DNA of 64,000 bases from Epiperipatus broadwayi. Lineage: Eukaryota; Onychophora; Udeonychophora; Euonychophora; Peripatidae. The DNA is taken from assembly GCA_028023455.1 (NCBI GenBank), contig JAQFVV010001064.1, forward strand, positions 55,431 to 119,430, in the 5' to 3' direction. Of this stretch, positions 1 through 11,384 are shown one piece after another. Position numbers and translations under genes: made by a program. The notes beneath the pieces are model-generated. The model was not told the origin of the DNA. It did no database searches and was given only the letters and a program-made list of their open reading frames with translations. The stretch's first letter is position 1, and every line of letters starts with the position of its first letter.

Positions 1-904
1 GCATTTTTGTTATACTAGTCATACTCTTTCTTCTTTTTCTGTGTCAACTGGATAAAATCTATAGACATCATTCACATTTATGCACCCAATGTACATTTCA
101 CTTCTGCCCTTATTTAGTGATTTATTCTTGATAAATGAAATCCAGTGCATTTAGCAGTTTAGTGTCTTGTTCCCTAATTAGGTGATCAGTGCTAATGAGC
201 ATCTGTTCTTGGTAAGTTCCTTTGGGTTATCTGTTTCTTAATCTAGCTTTGCCTTCTAAAAAGTGATATATTTCACCAAGTTAAAATATTTCTCAGAGAC
301 TTGATACATAATACACTCATAATACTTTTCATTCCTGTAATTGCCTGATAATGTTTATCTCTAATTTTGAAATGTATTGGATATGCTGAGCTGAAAATCC
401 CACCAGGCTTAACTGTTCCTTGTAAGTGATTGCAAGCCATAGTCAGCTTATTTTCTTCTGATATTGGACTTAGAATACTTTTTAGGCTACTCAAGAGTTC
501 TGTGGGTATTTCCCCAATTTGGCTTCTAAATATTTTAATCTAAGGAATTGTTTCACTGTAATATGTATCTCATTATGTGTAATTGAGTTCAAACTTGTTT
601 TCTTTGCTAATTTTCTTCGAATGCAGTTTTATTTCCTTCTATATGATTTGCTATTATTTACCAGTTGCATTCTCTTAAACTTGTTAAGTCATTGATTTTT
701 CCAATTCTGTATAATTGCAATGGTTCAAAAATGTTAAACCATTTTTAACAACAGAACAGGTTTGAAATTCTAATTAAAAAATATATTTAAAGTTGAGCAC
801 TTTCAATACTGAGTAGTGTCATAATCAAAGCAGTATGTGATAAAAGGAAGTTGAGATCTAGATTTAAAGTTACTTTTATATCTTTAAAGTTAAACAAAAA
901 GATA

Positions 905-1105
905 AAATGTGATTTCTGGAGATGTGCATTAGAATCAAAGATCTAAGTGCACTTTTCCCAGATTCAAGGTTCCCCACTGATGAATTCTATAAGCTGGAAA
1001 CTGGTCAAATGATATGGATAGAAACACTGAATAGTGATTATGATGCACAATCTCTTAGCATCTATTGATTACTAGAGCTTGCATTATGGTAAAACATTTT
1101 GCTAT
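905..1105. mobile_element. decayed copy of foldback MITE family A
   Basis: The order of short blocks (gatctaagtgcac, agattcaaggttcc, ctgatgaattctataagctgg, then tctattgattact and agcttgca) follows the right half of the better preserved family A copy at 21.7-22.4 kb. It is strongly diverged and truncated. No coding capacity. Confidence 0.45.
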
Positions 1106-1967
1106 GGCTTTAATTAATGATCATCTAATCTTACAACAGATGGTACTTGAATATAGATCTCTTATACTGGGATCTAAAATATTAAGTGATTTGTTATTAA
1201 CATGGATTTGCAAGAGAAACTACTCCAAATTCTGTTCTTTGAGCAATCAACTAATGTTAAATGACAATGCTTGTTACATTTTCTCCAGTGCTATCCTATC
1301 TATTATTCAACAGTAATTTTTGATTTATAGACTTCATCAATGAAGAGTTTTATATCTGAATGTAATGCCCTTATATTCATTAGTCCATGTGGATTGGATT
1401 GTTTTAAATTTTTTTAGCAACACACTATGAGCAAAAACTAGTCTGGCTATATAGATAAGGCTGCATTGTATGGAAAAATAGCGAGGTTTAACATCTAGTG
1501 CCTGTTAGTTGAAGCAGATTATAATAAGTGACAGAACTCACCTAGTAAAATTACAATCTTTAAGTTTCAGAGCAGTGGCAGAGGGTCAGATCCTGGATAC
1601 TAATGTCCTAGCATCAATTTTAGTCTTGAAACATACACTTCTTACAAACTGAGAAATGAAGCCATTTGTCAATTCATGTGTTATTTTTGTAGCAACACAT
1701 TTTCATAATTGATGTGTGAAATCAATACTTTATAATCTTTAAAAAAATGTTTCATTCACAGTATAAACTAGAAATGAACAAACTGTAACTAAAATGCAGA
1801 TATTATCTATCATATGAACACACCATACTGCAAAGTGAATCCAAAATTACATTTATAGTAAAAACTTTGCTTTAAAAAGTAATGAAATGTGTATTAATTA
1901 AGTGCACGTCTATCCACATAAAATTTTCTTTAGTATTACAGTCAGAGTTAAAATTATGATACTTTAA

Positions 1968-2040
1968 AACAGCAATGCACAACCTATTGGTTGGGATCAG
2001 GGATAAAGAAAAATTTGGGGAGTCATGAAATTTTGAGTTT
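1968..2040 (+). mobile_element. hAT-like transposon end (fragment)
   Basis: The stretch cagcaatgcacaacctattg followed by gttgggatcagg and ttggggagtcatg has the layout of the common hAT terminal region (CAG start, an 'acaacctattggttgggatc' core, then a 'ggggagtcatgaa' block). No second end was found, so this is at most a fragment. Confidence 0.3.
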
Positions 2041-3341
2041 TCATGTTGGATAATAAATTTTTAATTGAAAAAACAAAAACCTAAACACTATTAAAAGTAC
2101 ATGCACAACTGCTCAACTCATTATTGTGTGTCTGACCATTTTTGTGCTTAAACACTTCCTTCTTTATATTCCAATCCACTTTGTATAAACAGTACATCAT
2201 AATGGCACTTCACTTTACTCTCAGAGTTGTGTGTCCTCCTAATATTGATATGTGGTACTATGTTCTTGAATGCTTACTATTTCTAAAACAGGCTAAAAAA
2301 GTTGTAATCAATAGATATGCTAAAAGCAAGTATTATTAAACAGTTATCCTATTTATTTTTGTCACAAGGTTTACAATGAAATATTTTTTAAACCTTGTTT
2401 TTAATTTTTATATACACGGTAAGACTTAAAATTATTAATGGATAAATTGATAATAAAACTCAAATGTTTGGAAAATGATAAAGTTAGTAGCAAGAAAGAA
2501 GAATATATATTTGTATGTGGTAAAATGATTTTTATTATTACTACCTTTATATCTTTATAACAGGATGGTAACACATATGAGTTTGGTAAAATTTCATTTG
2601 AGTATGGGAGTTGCAGATGTAAAAAATTTGCATACCAATGGTTTAAAAAAAACACAGTCATCTTATACATAATTTTATTGATTTTTTTTATAAAACACAG
2701 TATTAACTGTTATGTGATAGTATAATCTTACATAACTATACATTTGCACCCACAGCGGACACGCAGACATCACTAACATCATTGAAATAATTAAAACACA
2801 GATTTGAACCTGGAACTATGTATTGCTAAAAAATGATAATAGATGAAGAGTTGGAATTTTAAAGTGAATCTCAAAAGATTGTAAAATATCTAGAAAAAGT
2901 CTTTATGTGAGATAAGTAAAATAAGAAAGTTGATAACATGATAGTGAGAAGAGATACCATGGATAGGAGGAAGTAGATTAAACTTTAGAGGCTTTTATCC
3001 TACAATGGATAACGATTGAAATTGTTGTGATACAGTAAAACAAAATTGGCCTAACTTTTATTATTGGTTACTTAGAAGTCTATAAAGAAGTCATGAATTT
3101 ATAAAAAAATTACTACAACTTCAATAACCGAAACATTAAAAAATTGAAGGATAATATTTGAAAAAAACATGGAAAACTTAGCTCATAATAAAGATAAATC
3201 GAGAAAAGGCAACAAATAACAATAGCATTATTTAGCCAATATTTTTATATCAAAGTCTTAAAAAGAATAATGATGATTATTTTAAATAAAAAAAAAAGTT
3301 CAGAGACATAATGACTGAAGAGTTTTTAAACATCTATTATT

Positions 3342-3540
3342 AATTAGAGGGATTTGAACTCAGGATTTTTAGTCTATTCGTCTTCAATTCCATCCCAACT
3401 GATGAGTATTGATTTTATCTGAAATAATATATTGGGGATCAATTAGAGGGATTTGAACTCAGGATTTTTAATCTATTCATCTTCAATTCCATCCCAACTG
3501 ATGAGTATTGATTTTGTCTGAAATAGTATATTGGGGATCA
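3342..3540 (+). repeat. 99-bp tandem duplication
   Basis: Two adjacent copies start with aattagagggatttgaactc and end with atattggggatca; the second begins at 3441. They differ at only a few positions, so the duplication is young. The unit contains a tRNA B-box-like string (ggatttgaactcagg) and may derive from a SINE. Confidence 0.85.
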
Positions 3541-3853
3541 TATATATATGTATTTACATGTGTGTGGTCATGTGTACTGGATACTTGAGATAGAATGGAG
3601 ATGAAATTCCTCTAATTACATATATAAGAAACAGTCAGTATAAACAAATCACATTAGAATGTATTATTAACAAAAATATTTTATGGATACTTATTTAAAT
3701 AACTTTAAGTTTATTTGTAAAACATATCATTAGAAACATTAGTAAAGCAATGATATATATATATGTTAAAACGAAGATTTGCATGGGTTAAATATATAAA
3801 ATACATATTTTGTGGGTTCATCCGTGTTAAAAACTTTTTAATATTAATATACT

Positions 3854-3887
3854 GACGTTTCGACTTGGTCACACAAGCCATCCACAG
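3854..3887 (-). ncRNA. degenerate hammerhead ribozyme motif (PLE end, left arm)
   Basis: On the minus strand a CUGA-box remnant (CTGTGGA) is followed by a hairpin with GGCTT pairing AAGTC, then GAAACGTC. The last element would be the GAAA box, a 2-bp stem III (AC/GU) and the cleavable C. The conserved A of CUGA is replaced by U, so self-cleavage is unlikely. Penelope-like elements of animals are known to carry such minimal type I hammerheads at their ends. Confidence 0.55.
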
Positions 3888-3980
3888 AGTTATAAAAGGT
3901 AGAAAGACGGTTGTAGAGGCGCTACAATCACTGATTTGAATAAAATGTTAAAATTCCACCAATAGTAAAAAATGTTAAAT

Positions 3981-4319
3981 TTAGGAATGTTTTTTAAAAA
4001 AATCTTTCCAAATAGGAGGAAGTTTACATGTATCATCTCGCTTATTGACACAATCTGGCCTTTTAAATATCTCAATGGCTTCTCTAATTTTGCATTGGTA
4101 GAGATTATCACATCTGGATATGATCCTGGTACTAGAAAAATCAATTTTATGACCTGAATCTATAGTATGGAGTGAGAGTGCTGATGATGATGAGTGTTGT
4201 TTAACTGCATTAGCATGCTCATCTCTCCTAACACTGATGCAACAATTACTAATACCTATGTAAGAAGCTTTACATTTTTTACATGAGATTTGATAGACAC
4301 CATGAAATTCAAGAGGGAT
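3981..4319 (-). pseudogene. Penelope-like GIY-YIG endonuclease C-terminus (left arm)
   Basis: The fragment begins inside the palindrome and runs about 110 residues to a stop. Visible motifs are GVYQISCKKCKASYIG (the GIY...YIG core with a CxxC pair between the halves), RRDEHANAVKQH (the conserved Arg...His helix region) and HTIDSGHKIDF, as in endonucleases of Penelope-like elements. In an intact element this domain follows a reverse transcriptase and nicks target DNA for priming. The RT is missing, so the fragment is non-autonomous. The short overlapping frames on the other strand are mirror images caused by the palindrome. Confidence 0.8.
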
Positions 4320-4336
4320 AACCAAGCCTAAGGATT

Positions 4337-4657
4337 CAATCCCTCTTGAATCTCATGGTGTCTATCAAATCTCATGTAAAAATTGTAAAGCTTCTTACAT
4401 AGGTATGAGTAATCATCGCATCAGTGTTAGGAGAGATGAGCATGCTAATGCAGTTAAACAACACTCATCATCATAATAGATTCAGGTCATAAAATTGATT
4501 TTTCTAGTACCAGGATCATATCCAGATGTGATAATCTCTACCAATGCAAAATTAGAGAAGCCATTGAGATACTTAAAAGGCCAGATTGTATCAATAAGCG
4601 AGATGATACATGTAAACTTCCTCCTATTTGGAAAGATTTTTTTAAAAAACATTCCTA
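4337..4657 (+). pseudogene. Penelope-like GIY-YIG endonuclease C-terminus (right arm, frameshifted)
   Basis: Same endonuclease as the left arm, on the plus strand. It reads HGVYQISCKNCKASYIG, then a stop just after the poly-serine stretch where about 20 bp are deleted. The rest (SRCDNLYQCKIREAIEIL-like region) continues in another frame to about 4657. Differences from the left arm (for example KNC for KKC) show that the arms have diverged since they formed. Not functional. Confidence 0.75.
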
Positions 4658-4751
4658 AATTTAACATTTTTTGCTATTGGTGGAATTTTAACATTTTATT
4701 CAAATCAGTGATTGTAGCGCCTCTACAACCGTCTTCCTACCTTTTATAACT

Positions 4752-4785
4752 CTGTGAATGGCTTGTGTGACCAAGTCGAAACGTC
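4752..4785 (+). ncRNA. degenerate hammerhead ribozyme motif (PLE end, right arm)
   Basis: Mirror copy of the left-arm motif: CTGTGAA, hairpin GGCTT/AAGTC, then GAAACGTC. Flanking CTTTT...ACT and AGT...AAAAG could form a split stem I. Two core positions are changed (CUGA to CUGU, and GA to AA), so it is a relic. Confidence 0.5.
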
Positions 4786-4847
4786 AGTATATTAATATTA
4801 AAAGTTTTTAACACGGATGAACCCGCAAAATATGTATTTTATATATA

Positions 4848-5704
4848 TGATGTCAGAATGTATTTATTATAATAATTATAGATATTATTTCTAAAACATA
4901 ACAAAGGATAATATCAATTTATTGGTTTATATTTTTAATGATAACTTGAAAATTTTTTCATCCATTTCAGAAATAATCAGTGAATCTTTTATAATAATAG
5001 ATAATATTACATATAAACTTACATACATGCTTATATATCTATTATTACACTACGATTTACAAAATGTCAAATTTTCTGCACTCGCAATTGCTTTGACACC
5101 ATCTACTTCAGATAAATACAGTGATAATTGTTGATAGGAATAAGTACTGAACAAATAAAGACATGTGTAGCAGAGTGTAATCCAGGTAACTGAAGAGTGC
5201 CAATTCAGCATAAAATGTATCTTAAGTATCACTTATCCTTTATAGATGTTTTCTCTCATATCTTTGAAGAACGTGAAGAGAACTGGAAACTTTAATTATA
5301 TCTAAAAGATATATTTTATCGAAAAATTCTGGCATATTAGTTATTATGCTTGGGTGTAATGCCATTGACTTAGATAGAGCTTAAATCGTGGTAAAACATG
5401 TAATTTTGTTTTAGCTTTCAAAATTTTTAATCTTAACATTTTACTTGGGTAATCAATTAAATAAAAAAAAAATCAATAAATATATTACCACTAACAGTTC
5501 GCTAGATCTCTGAGTAGAGTTTTTTTCCTATGTTGCTCTGCTGGAGATAAATATTGAAGATAAATGCAGATAGTCTAAGAAAATTTCTTAGCCATTTGCC
5601 CATCCAATTATGTATATATTTTGTTTATCTAGCTTATGTTTATTTATATGCAAATTTTTTATTTACATATCTATATATTCATCTATTAATTTAATATCTT
5701 TTTC
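4848..5704. other. AT-rich DNA without recognised features
   Basis: Short open frames here have no domain and no convincing splice sites. Nothing supportable was seen. Confidence 0.6.
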
Positions 5705-5728
5705 CATCTATCTATCTATCTATCTATT
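5705..5728 (+). repeat. (ATCT)n microsatellite
   Basis: Six tetranucleotide units in a pyrimidine-rich context. Confidence 0.9.
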
Positions 5729-5873
5729 TTCTTACATCCTTCTGTTTATTCTTCAACTTTCTCCCTGTTTGTTTGTTGTGTTCAGTTGATATAGTAATGT
5801 GTTAGATAATTTTCATTCAGCAAGAGCACTTCTAGAAGAAATGGGTACTATATATTTATTAACCAGATTTGTA

Positions 5874-6257
5874 CAGAGGCAAAACTCTCCATACAGTAGT
5901 GCCACTCAGTGCAAGCCAGAATAATCAATAAATGCAGGAAGGTTTATGCATATAATCCCAATCTAGTGCCTACTTATCCAGTATCCCCAGACTAGTTTAT
6001 AGCTTGTGGATTTTATCATCTTTTTAACTTTTGTTAATTATAAGACTTTGAGTTCAAAGTGAAACACAATATTTTTAATTCAAGCAGCTCTCTCAGATTC
6101 AATGCTTCTCACTTATAAAAACCACAATCTAGAAACTAGTCTGAAGATTTTTAATGAATAAGCACTAGATAAGGATTTTATGCACAAACATTCCTGCATC
6201 CATTGATTATTAAGGCTCGCACCAGTTGTGACTATTGTATGGAAAGTTTTGCCTCTG
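5874..6257. mobile_element. foldback MITE family A, full copy
   Basis: Terminal inverted repeats begin CAGAGGCAAAACTCTCCATA and end with the complement (TATGGAAAGTTTTGCCTCTG). The inverted arms run far inward: the left block aagccagaataatcaat mirrors the right block attgattattaaggctcg. No open frame, so it depends on an enzyme encoded elsewhere. The CAGAGG terminus suggests a hAT-type relative, but no clear 8-bp target duplication is visible. Confidence 0.75.
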
Positions 6258-7180
6258 TTATGCTTGTTTAAGCATAGGGAATGGTGAACATGTGATACTT
6301 AATGATTTAAAATCAGATTAGTAATTATATATGATAACATAACAGATTTTTTCTTTGCTTTTAAATACCTGATAACTTTTTAATCTTTATAAAAAGATTA
6401 ATGGACTTTACGTTCAAATATAATGTATATTACAAAATCTTTTAGAATGCTATCTACACATTAGGAGTTGAAATTGTGTTAAATAAATGACCCAAACATA
6501 TATGAAAATTCCCAAAGCAATCATATATAAATTATAATTATTTTTATTCCTGCATCAAAAGTAAAAAAATAAAATATCAAATAATTAAGTATTAATAAAT
6601 AATTATTATCAAATAAATTCTTATTCAGGAATTAGTTTTATTTATAAGTACAAATCACCAACTTTCCAGTTTAAAAATATAAAATAAGAGCAGCTCTTCA
6701 CTCTAGAGCCATCTAGTGTAAGCTTAATTAATCAGTGATTACAACATGTATATAAATTTTTTAATATTAAGGATAAAGTTTTTATATTCATCCTGGTATT
6801 TCATGATTACTCAAGCTTAATCAGATAGCATTAGAATTGATAGGCTTAACATTTTACTTTAATCTCCTCTTTTTTCATGCATCTATACGAATCTCATTAA
6901 AAAATATCCATTCTAAATCAGCTGAAGAAATTAAGCTAAGCAATATTTAAAGAGTGGAATAAATTTTATTAAAGGAATCATCAATCTAAATACATCAGAT
7001 CTTATTAAATACTAAATTGAAAATTTTAAGCTAGAAAATTAAATTTAAATTTTTATATTTTATTTACAAAACACTTATAATATTCAATTTTATTTATTAG
7101 CACAGAGAAAGTAATTTAAATGGAAGGAATTTATACTCTAAGCACATTCACTAATGTTTGTTATAATAACTCAAAAATGT
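6258..7180. other. AT-rich DNA, flank of MITE A
   Basis: The first 50 bp (tgcttgtttaagcatagggaatggtgaacatgtgat region) is the reverse complement of the flank seen outside other family A copies (17.6, 21.7 kb), so the family A unit is really larger than its terminal repeats. Nothing else recognised. Confidence 0.5.
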
Positions 7181-7336
7181 CTTGTTGAGTACTAAGAATA
7201 CTCTCAAACCAAACAGACACTTTAGATTGGCCTATATAACTAAATTTAAATTCAGAAGATAAGACAACCATTCTTATCTTTTCAAAAGTTTCTATCTTGT
7301 GCTTTGGTTTGAAAGTGTTCTCAGTACTTAGCAAGA
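7181..7336. mobile_element. small inverted-repeat element (MITE-like)
   Basis: Arms 7181-7213 and 7303-7336 are imperfect complements (gttgagtactaagaatactc against the mirror of gtgttctcagtacttagc) separated by about 90 bp of AT-rich sequence. Too short to code. Confidence 0.55.
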
Positions 7337-7555
7337 TACCATTGAACTACACTAACAGCATTACAGTGCGTATTCTTAGGGTGTATATCACTTCTGTTTA
7401 AATTAAAACACAGGTGTTTTTTCAATTTTTTATAAATGACTAATAAAATTATGTCTCATATGTAAATATTGTAATAATTATTCAAATTAATATATACGAT
7501 TAATACTTATATTTTTAAAGTGCATACTCATTACATAAAGTAATATATATTAATG

Positions 7556-7760
7556 CTATAACCTTAAGACTATGCACCTGAACAAACGACAGTAGGGACC
7601 TATTAAGTACTTCAATTTTGTTAATACAGTCAATATGCTTAGTGTTTTTCTGAAGGTTTGTGATGCTGGTGGAATATTTAAATAAAAAAATTGAATTTTT
7701 CTAAAGACATTCAACACACATATTAGGTTATGGAAATAGTCCAATATAAAAATACAATCA
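7556..7760 (-). repeat. dispersed repeat shared with about 60.36 kb
   Basis: Blocks such as tgaaggtttgtgatg, aagacattcaac and gaaatagtccaa recur in opposite orientation at 60355-60480. The shared short open frame is not under obvious coding constraint. Family unidentified. Confidence 0.5.
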
Positions 7761-7957
7761 ATATGCTTATTTTAAAACTTACTATTTTTTTTGCTATATC
7801 TTATTTATAATTCAGATTTAATTGTTTTTTTTTTCATATATAAATGCGAACGCTTAACACACTAATTTTGTTTATCTGTACGATGTATTCTTTCATGCGT
7901 ACTTTCAGATCTCTATATTTTTACTAATAAGTTTTTAGATCTCTATATATTTTTTTT

Positions 7958-8059
7958 CATATGTCATAGCATCGGCCGGGACACGAACCCAAAACCGTCT
8001 GCAACCAACTACTTGCTTGCAAGGCTGCTGTGATTACCTCTCGGCTAACAACGCTCGAC
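7958..8059 (-). mobile_element. tRNA-derived SINE with target-site duplications
   Basis: Read on the minus strand it starts with a polymerase III A box (TTAGCCGAGAGG, leucine/serine tRNA style) and has a B box (GGGTTCGTGTCCC) about 50 bp on. It ends in an A-rich tail next to CATATG. The flanks carry matching direct repeats AGATCTCTATAT(ATT)TTT at 7937-7957 and 8060-8075, as expected for LINE-mediated insertion. The region between the boxes is long enough for a tRNA with an extra arm. It is not an intact tRNA gene. Confidence 0.75.
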
Positions 8060-8075
8060 AGATCTCTATATTTTT

Positions 8076-9746
8076 GAAACATAAATAGAGGGATTTGTCA
8101 GTAAACTTTTAACAATAAAAGTATACTAACCTTTTAAATAAAAACATATACGCCAAACTAATAAATGTTTATAATTACCATTGGTAATTGTTGTAATAAA
8201 AGTAAAACATTTTAAATACAGACCTTACTTGTGAAACATGCACATACGCATTACATTAAAATCAACACTTCATTAAGATTGTCTTCTGATATGATAGAAA
8301 ATTTGTAATGGTATAGTATAATATACTATTATTCTACCTTTCAATAATTACTGACTTGATGATAATATTTAATATAAATAAATATTTTTAAAAAATCAAA
8401 TATTATTGTGACTATTTTTATCAGTGTTAGTGATAATGAAATGCTGCATGAAATGTCAATGTTATATGTTTGCTGATTCATTAATAAAAAAATCTTTATA
8501 TTATCTTTAATGTATAAAATATTATAAACCATTGATATCCCTATTTAAGTGAGGAATATATTATACAATTACATAATATCTCAGTGAAACAATGAGTTAT
8601 TTAATCTCCAACCTATCTATAAGATCAATTCTAAATCACTTCAAATTTTTAATGTATTAGCAAGTCTGGACCATGAATTATGATATAAAATGTGTAACAT
8701 GTTTCATACTTTTGTAGAAAACCCATGGTGGAATAATGTTCTAACATTAAATTTTGTTTTAAATTAGATAATGTTAGTACTGAAATATTTGAAATGATTC
8801 AAATTGAATATGGCAATGAATTTAAGAATCTGAAGATTGCTTTCAACTTTTTAACAATTTTTATGATAGCAGGGAAAAGTTTGAAAATGATTTGTGAGTT
8901 TTCTATGCATATACCAAACTCCTATTACATTCCATTTTATAATTTGTGATCCAATTATGAAAATCCCTTAAAATTTTTGTGGCATATAGTTAACCTATAT
9001 CACTATTTAACACATGAATTTATTCAAATGTGCTACAGAAGGCACTTTGGAGATCAAATAAATCACATTTCCACTGAGACCTGATATGTATGAGCATCGT
9101 CCGAATAAACATTGATGCTATACTCTAGGAACCAGCATTTTGACACATATATAAATAAAGTCTTTTTTGTGTTAAGCCATGTATTAATTTTTTATTAAAT
9201 TCCCAACGCTTTCGAAATATCATTCATCACTGTCAAGATTAAGAACTTAATGGGTAACTGTTGGATCTTATATAATAACGAGATGGAGATTGAATGTTAA
9301 GAACATTCTTATATATATTTGGTGGTTGATTATTCAGAATAGGGGGATTAACAAAATTTTATTTCCTTCACTTTTACAATTAATTGATTTCCAAGATGAT
9401 TTTAGAAGAAATAAATTAAGAGATAAATCAAATAAACAAAATAAGATATGATTTAATACAAAGAAGAATTTATTTATATTATATAACTGTAAAATATTAA
9501 ATACAATATATATAAACTAGTGCAACATTTGAATATTGAAATCATTTCAGTAATATATTTTCAAACAATATATATTTAAAAGACATTTAAAATAAACATT
9601 GAATAAATATGCTCAGACGTTTAATATAATGAACCTACATGTAAATTATAATAATCGGTTTAAAAGCAAGTATTATCACACACTTAACTATTATTTTTTA
9701 ATAACTGAAACACACAGGCTTATTATATACCTGTGTTTGTATATGT
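8076..9746. other. AT-rich DNA; possible Penelope-like end near 9.2 kb
   Basis: No gene recognised. At 9160-9240 the minus strand reads GTGATGAATGATATTTCG then AAAGCGTTGGGAATT, similar in layout to hammerhead-bearing ends of Penelope-like elements, but it is too decayed to fold convincingly. The remainder is unique AT-rich sequence. Confidence 0.4.
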
Positions 9747-10435
9747 AATATATAGGATATATGAGCATAGACTTTCACATGACCCACCACTCTCCACACT
9801 ATCTCATAACACTGATACACTTGAACACATATATATTGAAAAGATAAATAATCACCAATATACATATTTCATGCTAAACCAGAAATCATCAGTTGGTCCA
9901 GATTACCATCTCTACACATATATGCTATAAGTGCTCAGATATATATTAAGATAGCCAATCCTCATACCCTTAATGGACAGGCTTCAATCTACTTCACATT
10001 CCAGCTCTTCAACCATGCATCCAATTAAAAATCTGATGATGGAATGCTCAAAGGCCACTCTGAGGATGAGATTCTTGTCACACCTTAGGTCAATATGGGT
10101 GTGACAAGAATCTCAGCCTCAGGGTGGCCTTTGAGCATTCCATCATCAGATTTTCAATTGGATGGATGGTTGAAAAGTTGGAGGGTGGAGTAGATTGAAG
10201 CCTGTCCATTAAAGTATGAGGATTGGCTATCTTAATATATATCTGAACACTTATAGCATATATGTGTAGAGATGTTAATCTGGACCAACTGATGATTGCT
10301 GGATTAGCATGAAATACGTATATGGGTGATTATTTGTGTTTTCGACATATATGTGTTCAAGTGTGTTAGTGTTATGGGATAGTGAGGAGAGTGGTGGGTC
10401 GTGTGAAGGTCTGTGCTCATATATCCTATATATTA
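9747..10435. mobile_element. foldback MITE family B (about 340-bp arms)
   Basis: Arms 9747-10086 and 10097-10435 are near-complete inverted complements, meeting at a short loop (ttaggtcaat). The ends read taatatataggatatatgag and its mirror. Inside are the phrases catcagttggtccagat and gaatgctcaaaggccac, which recur at 39.5-40.4 kb. There is no transposase; the single open frame in the left arm is incidental. Confidence 0.85.
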
Positions 10436-11384
10436 TTTATGATTAAAGTATGAAATATGTTCTTAATTATTGCATTCCATTTTGTTTCAATGTTAATTTT
10501 TTTTTATTGATTAGGTTGTTATGTAATGACATATTCTTAATTCTATGTATTGATGAATGTTTGTCGTTAGTGATGGAAGATAAGTATTATTACTGTCAGT
10601 AGTAAGAACCATCTTCCAGTCAATATGGCTACTTCATATCGAAAAAAAGAAAAATGAAAAAAACATCTAATACTAACACACTAAAATAAGTTTCGCAATG
10701 TGCATGTAACACTAATAAAATAATCCTGCAAAACATATATGATTAAGGTAATATGCATTAGCTGTGTTAAATATTTTGACTGCAGCTTTCCCATTTGTAA
10801 TAAACTATTTTATTGCAATATTAATTTAAAAACCACTATAATGTATTTTAATATTGGCATCAATAACACCAGTTTACTCTAATTATCTTCAAAGACATAG
10901 GATTGTATAATATAAACACTTATAATAAAATGATTGCTTTTTTTTATACTAATTTAATTAGTTAGATTATTTAATCCCCAAAAATAAATATTTAATTTTC
11001 AATTTAACTTTATTCGTTTTTTCTCTTAAAAACTAACTATGTGATGTATTTGATAATTCCTCTAATTATTTTTGATTTAAAATTTAAACCTTACAAAATT
11101 ATAATTTAATAACTAAAATAAAACAAATAATGTATTAAAATTTAAGGGGAAAGATTTCAAATTTTATATAATTTTAAAGAGGATAAATATATTATAGTTA
11201 AAATACCATTAATCTGAAATTTCTGGTTATGTTTTTCTGAATTTGTAAATTTAGGGATTTTATAAATATTTTTTATTTATTCATTGTAAACCCAAATTCG
11301 GCAGTTATAAATTAAAATTGTATAGTGTTTTATTGATTATTATATACTTTATGCATTTATTTTATTGATATCAATATAAAGCTT
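10436..11384. other. AT-rich DNA without recognised features
   Basis: Unique, very AT-rich sequence; no gene, splice-flanked frame or repeat could be supported. Confidence 0.6.

Larger units (their letters stand above)
1..3341. other. AT-rich non-coding DNA with decayed repeats
   Basis: No convincing gene: the open frames are short, lack splice context and have no recognisable domain. Two decayed mobile-element traces are listed separately (905-1105 and about 1968-2040). The rest looks like unique AT-rich intron or intergenic DNA. Confidence 0.6.
3792..4847. mobile_element. palindromic pair of Penelope-like element 3' ends
   Basis: A large inverted repeat: the left arm (3792-4319) reads as an element on the minus strand and the right arm (4339-4847) as the same element on the plus strand, head to head around a 19-bp spacer. 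Each arm encodes the same GIY-YIG endonuclease C-terminus and ends in a decayed hammerhead-like segment. The right arm has lost about 20 bp relative to the left (near 4472). Penelope-like elements are known to insert with partial tandem or inverted terminal copies, which explains the layout. The reverse transcriptase portion is absent from both arms. Confidence 0.75.

Noticed and set aside
3972-4749. Pairs of identical 61- and 84-codon frames on opposite strands
   Set aside because: They are antisense frames of the GIY-YIG fragments, duplicated by the palindrome.
7968-8056. Functional tRNA gene
   Set aside because: It has A and B boxes but no complete cloverleaf, and carries a SINE tail and target duplications.
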